From assembly GCA_025451425.1 (NCBI GenBank), contig JANWKK010000045.1:1-7395 (forward strand): a DNA stretch of 7,395 nucleotides, in the 5' to 3' direction. Each line of letters opens with the position of its first letter. The first letter of the stretch is position 1. Positions 6,150 to 7,395 of the stretch are shown here, piece after piece. The notes under the pieces are model-generated. The model made no database searches. It had not been told where the DNA came from and saw only the letters and a program-made list of their open reading frames with translations. This DNA is from Gemmatimonadaceae bacterium. GTDB taxonomy: Bacteria; Gemmatimonadota; Gemmatimonadetes; Gemmatimonadales; Gemmatimonadaceae. The position numbers and the translations under genes were made by a program.

Positions 6150-6562
6150 TCAGCGCGAGTTGATGGGATGTTCGCGAGTGCTGTCGCGGATGACTCGTTT
6201 GACTTTTGGCTTCGGTCCGAAGAACACAACAAGACCGAGGGGCAGACGTGTCACGTTCAGATAGTTGAGCAGTTGTGGAATCGCTTCGGGATCGAGCGCG
6301 GAGCCCGTTTGACCTCGACGATCAACTTTTTCTCGACTATGAGATCCGCGCGATAGCGCCCGATCGACTCGCTCAAGTGGAAGAGCTCGAACGGCACTTC
6401 TCGCTCAACGCCAAGCCCGGCAACCCCAAGTTCCACCGACAGTGCCCGCCTGTAGACGGATTCCAGAAAGCCGAAGCCGAGCGCGTCATAGGTTCGGTAG
6501 AATCCCGCGATGACATCTCGTGTGAGCTCAGAGAGCGGATAATTCGGATCGACAAATTGCAT
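6150..6562 (-). pseudogene. GxxExxY family protein (PD-(D/E)XK nuclease-like), frameshifted
   Basis: The N-terminal frame from ATG 6562 shows the family's name motif GFLESVY (residues 31-37), then RADLIV with Asp73 and VEVK with Glu83 and Lys85, the layout of a PD-(D/E)XK nuclease fold (PDDEXK_3 type). After residue 88 the frame leaves the family pattern and stops at 6257-6259 (101 residues). Reading from 6299 one base back restores a typical family C terminus, ALDPEAIPQLLNYLNVTRLP, and continues 29 more residues to TGA at 6150-6152. Adding one base near 6297-6301 (CCGCG from CCGGCG) would give 137 residues, a normal length. No slippery heptamer supports programmed frameshifting. A TTG at 6592 would add 10 residues, but ATG 6562 fits the family better; neither has a good ribosome site. 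The cellular role of this family is not established. A sequencing error cannot be excluded. Confidence 0.85.
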
Positions 6563-6600
6563 GCACCACGATGGGCGGCTAGTCGCCCACAATAATCATC

Positions 6601-6637
6601 GTTCCGCAGCCAATTGGAGCGAGTCGCCGCACGGAAC
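6601..6637. repeat. Short inverted repeat upstream of the GxxExxY gene
   Basis: GTTCCG (6601-6606) and CGGAAC (6632-6637) are exact complements 25 bases apart, in the region just upstream of the minus-strand gene. This could be an operator-like site or chance; the short arms make it weak. Confidence 0.25.
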
Positions 6638-6640
6638 CGG

Positions 6641-6678
6641 TCAGCGGTTTCAGCGCCGTGTCAGTGGTGTCAGCGGCC
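6641..6678 (-). repeat. Right inverted repeat of the GxxExxY unit
   Basis: Partner of 6073-6110; the two arms could pair into a 38-base stem with three mismatches, one of them G-U compatible. The roughly 100 bases from 6679 to the next gene hold no recognisable gene, promoter or ribosome site. Confidence 0.9.
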
Positions 6679-6779
6679 ATTCGAGGCTTAGGCACCGAAG
6701 AGGCAACTGACGAAGGATGACACGTCTGGGTCCGGGCGATAGCTTCCGGAAAGCGTCATGAACCTCAGCCCCTCGTCAC

Positions 6780-7316
6780 GTGGTCGAAGTCGTTGTTGCT
6801 CGGCTCGGTCTCGACAGTACGACGCAGTCCTACGTCCTTGTCCTCCAGGAAAAGGGCGGGTCGCGTCTGCTGCCGATCTGGATCGGCCAGCCGGAGGCCG
6901 AGTCTATCGTTATGCAGATTCACAGCATCAAGCGCGTGCGGCCGCTGACCCACGACTTGTGCAAGAATCTCATTCAAGGCCTCGGCGGCTCGCTGCGCCG
7001 CGTGCAGATCACGCGCGTCGAGAAGAACACGTATTACGCCGAGCTGCACATCAATCGTGGCGAAACTATCGTTCAGATCGATGCGCGTCCGTCGGACAGC
7101 ATCGCGATCGCGCTCCGCTTCTCGGCGCCCATCTTCGCGCAGGAGTCGCTGCTCACCGCGATCGAGGTGGAGGATGCGGAAGTCGAGGGCAGTGGCAACG
7201 ACGAGGACGAGGACACGCCGATGATCCCGGAGGATCCGCGCGACATCACGGCGGAACAGCTCAAGGAGTATCTCGAGAAGATGCGACCCGAGGATGTCGG
7301 AAAGTTCAATTTGTGA
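6780..7316 (+). CDS. Bifunctional nuclease family protein (DUF151)
   Basis: This 178-residue product belongs to the DUF151/BFN family; some members are reported to have DNase and RNase activity, but the role in most bacteria is unsettled. Visible family features are GGSRLLPIWIGQPEAESI (26-43), RPLTHDL (54-60) and DARPSDSIAIALR (101-113), followed by PIFAQESLL. After residue 128 comes an acidic linker (11 of 17 residues Asp or Glu, 129-145) and a short tail ending in DITAEQLKEYLEKMRPEDVG, with no UVR motif. GTG 6780 is the only possible start, since an in-frame TGA lies at 6759-6761; it lacks an evident Shine-Dalgarno. An ATG at 6758 is in another frame. It is separated from metK by the broken GxxExxY unit and followed by a terminator, so it is probably transcribed alone or from within the upstream gap. 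Confidence 0.93.
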   Translation: MVEVVVARLGLDSTTQSYVLVLQEKGGSRLLPIWIGQPEAESIVMQIHSIKRVRPLTHDLCKNLIQGLGGSLRRVQITRVEKNTYYAELHINRGETIVQIDARPSDSIAIALRFSAPIFAQESLLTAIEVEDAEVEGSGNDEDEDTPMIPEDPRDITAEQLKEYLEKMRPEDVGKFNL

Positions 7317-7318
7317 GC

Positions 7319-7338
7319 GCCGCCATTCATGATGGCGC
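7319..7338 (+). repeat. Small hairpin just after the DUF151 stop
   Basis: CGCCAT (7321-7326) and ATGGCG (7332-7337) form a 6-base stem with a 5-base loop, immediately after the stop codon. It may add to transcript-end stability ahead of the stronger hairpin downstream. Confidence 0.45.
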
Positions 7339-7349
7339 GGTTCCGGTGA

Positions 7350-7376
7350 GGGCGGTCGCGCGAAGCGACCGCCCTT
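7350..7376 (+). terminator. Probable intrinsic terminator of the DUF151 gene
   Basis: GGGCGGTCGC (7350-7359) pairs perfectly with GCGACCGCCC (7365-7374) around a GCGAA loop. The stem is very stable, but only a short T-containing tail (TTCT) follows, as is common in GC-rich genomes. It could act in both directions if a convergent gene lies to the right. The last bases of the window (7377-7395) show nothing else. Confidence 0.8.
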
Positions 7377-7395
7377 CTCGCGTGATCCGCGGTGC

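Larger units (their letters stand above)
6073..6678 (-). mobile_element. Candidate hairpin-flanked element carrying a broken GxxExxY gene
   Basis: A 606-base unit is bounded by 38-base inverted repeats (35 of 38 matched) and holds a single minus-strand GxxExxY gene, opposite in direction to metK and the downstream DUF151 gene. The layout, a small gene in the loop of a long potential stem, recalls the intervening sequences found in some bacterial 23S rRNA genes. No transposase or clear target-site duplication is seen: the flanks GCGATA and ATTCGA do not match. Mobility is therefore an inference from structure, not shown. Confidence 0.45.

Noticed and set aside
5678..6232. Minus-strand frame crossing the metK 3' end and the left repeat
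   Set aside because: It shows no family resemblance and is explained by the antisense of metK plus repeat sequence.
6275..6595. 106-codon plus-strand frame opposite the GxxExxY gene
   Set aside because: It is the complement of the conserved nuclease-like gene, whose motifs are clear on the minus strand.

Overview
The window reads as GC-rich chromosomal DNA from a free-living bacterium. The best guess is Gemmatimonadota or a relative such as Myxococcota or Acidobacteriota. That guess rests on gene content and base composition alone: a lone mannose-family PTS operon fused to ptsH-ptsI, GTG/TTG starts with weak ribosome sites, and no 16S or other direct taxonomic marker.

Positions 1-4335 hold one tightly packed plus-strand operon for a phosphoenolpyruvate:sugar phosphotransferase system. 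In order it contains the 3' part of an EIIA(Man) gene (its phosphorylated histidine lies left of the window), EIIB, EIIC, EIID, HPr and Enzyme I. The first five genes overlap by 1-4 bases (GTGA, TGATG, ATGA, TGATG), and Enzyme I follows 14 bases after HPr with its own Shine-Dalgarno. All visible catalytic histidines and the Enzyme I cysteine are present, so the chain PEP > EI > HPr > EIIA > EIIB > sugar looks complete once the cut EIIA gene is included. HPr also keeps Ser46, the target of HPr kinase in other bacteria.

Positions 4336-4870 carry no intact gene. Most of this is one large imperfect inverted repeat, with arms at about 4357-4501 and 4625-4772 that are roughly 76% matched by hand alignment. 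The arms enclose a 123-base centre that looks like the 3' end of a displaced protein gene. A short leader with a small hairpin then precedes metK (4871-6046), an apparently intact S-adenosylmethionine synthetase with a TTG start.

Positions 6047-6779 hold a second, unrelated inverted-repeat unit. Near-perfect 38-base arms (6073-6110 and 6641-6678) flank a minus-strand GxxExxY / PD-(D/E)XK-type gene broken by an apparent one-base deletion. The layout resembles the hairpin-plus-small-gene elements known as rRNA intervening sequences, but here it is between protein genes. After it come a DUF151 bifunctional-nuclease-family gene (6780-7316) and a strong hairpin terminator (7350-7376).

metK therefore lies between two different hairpin-forming insertions. 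Those two structures are the least ordinary part of the window; the PTS operon, metK and the DUF151 gene are recognisable families.
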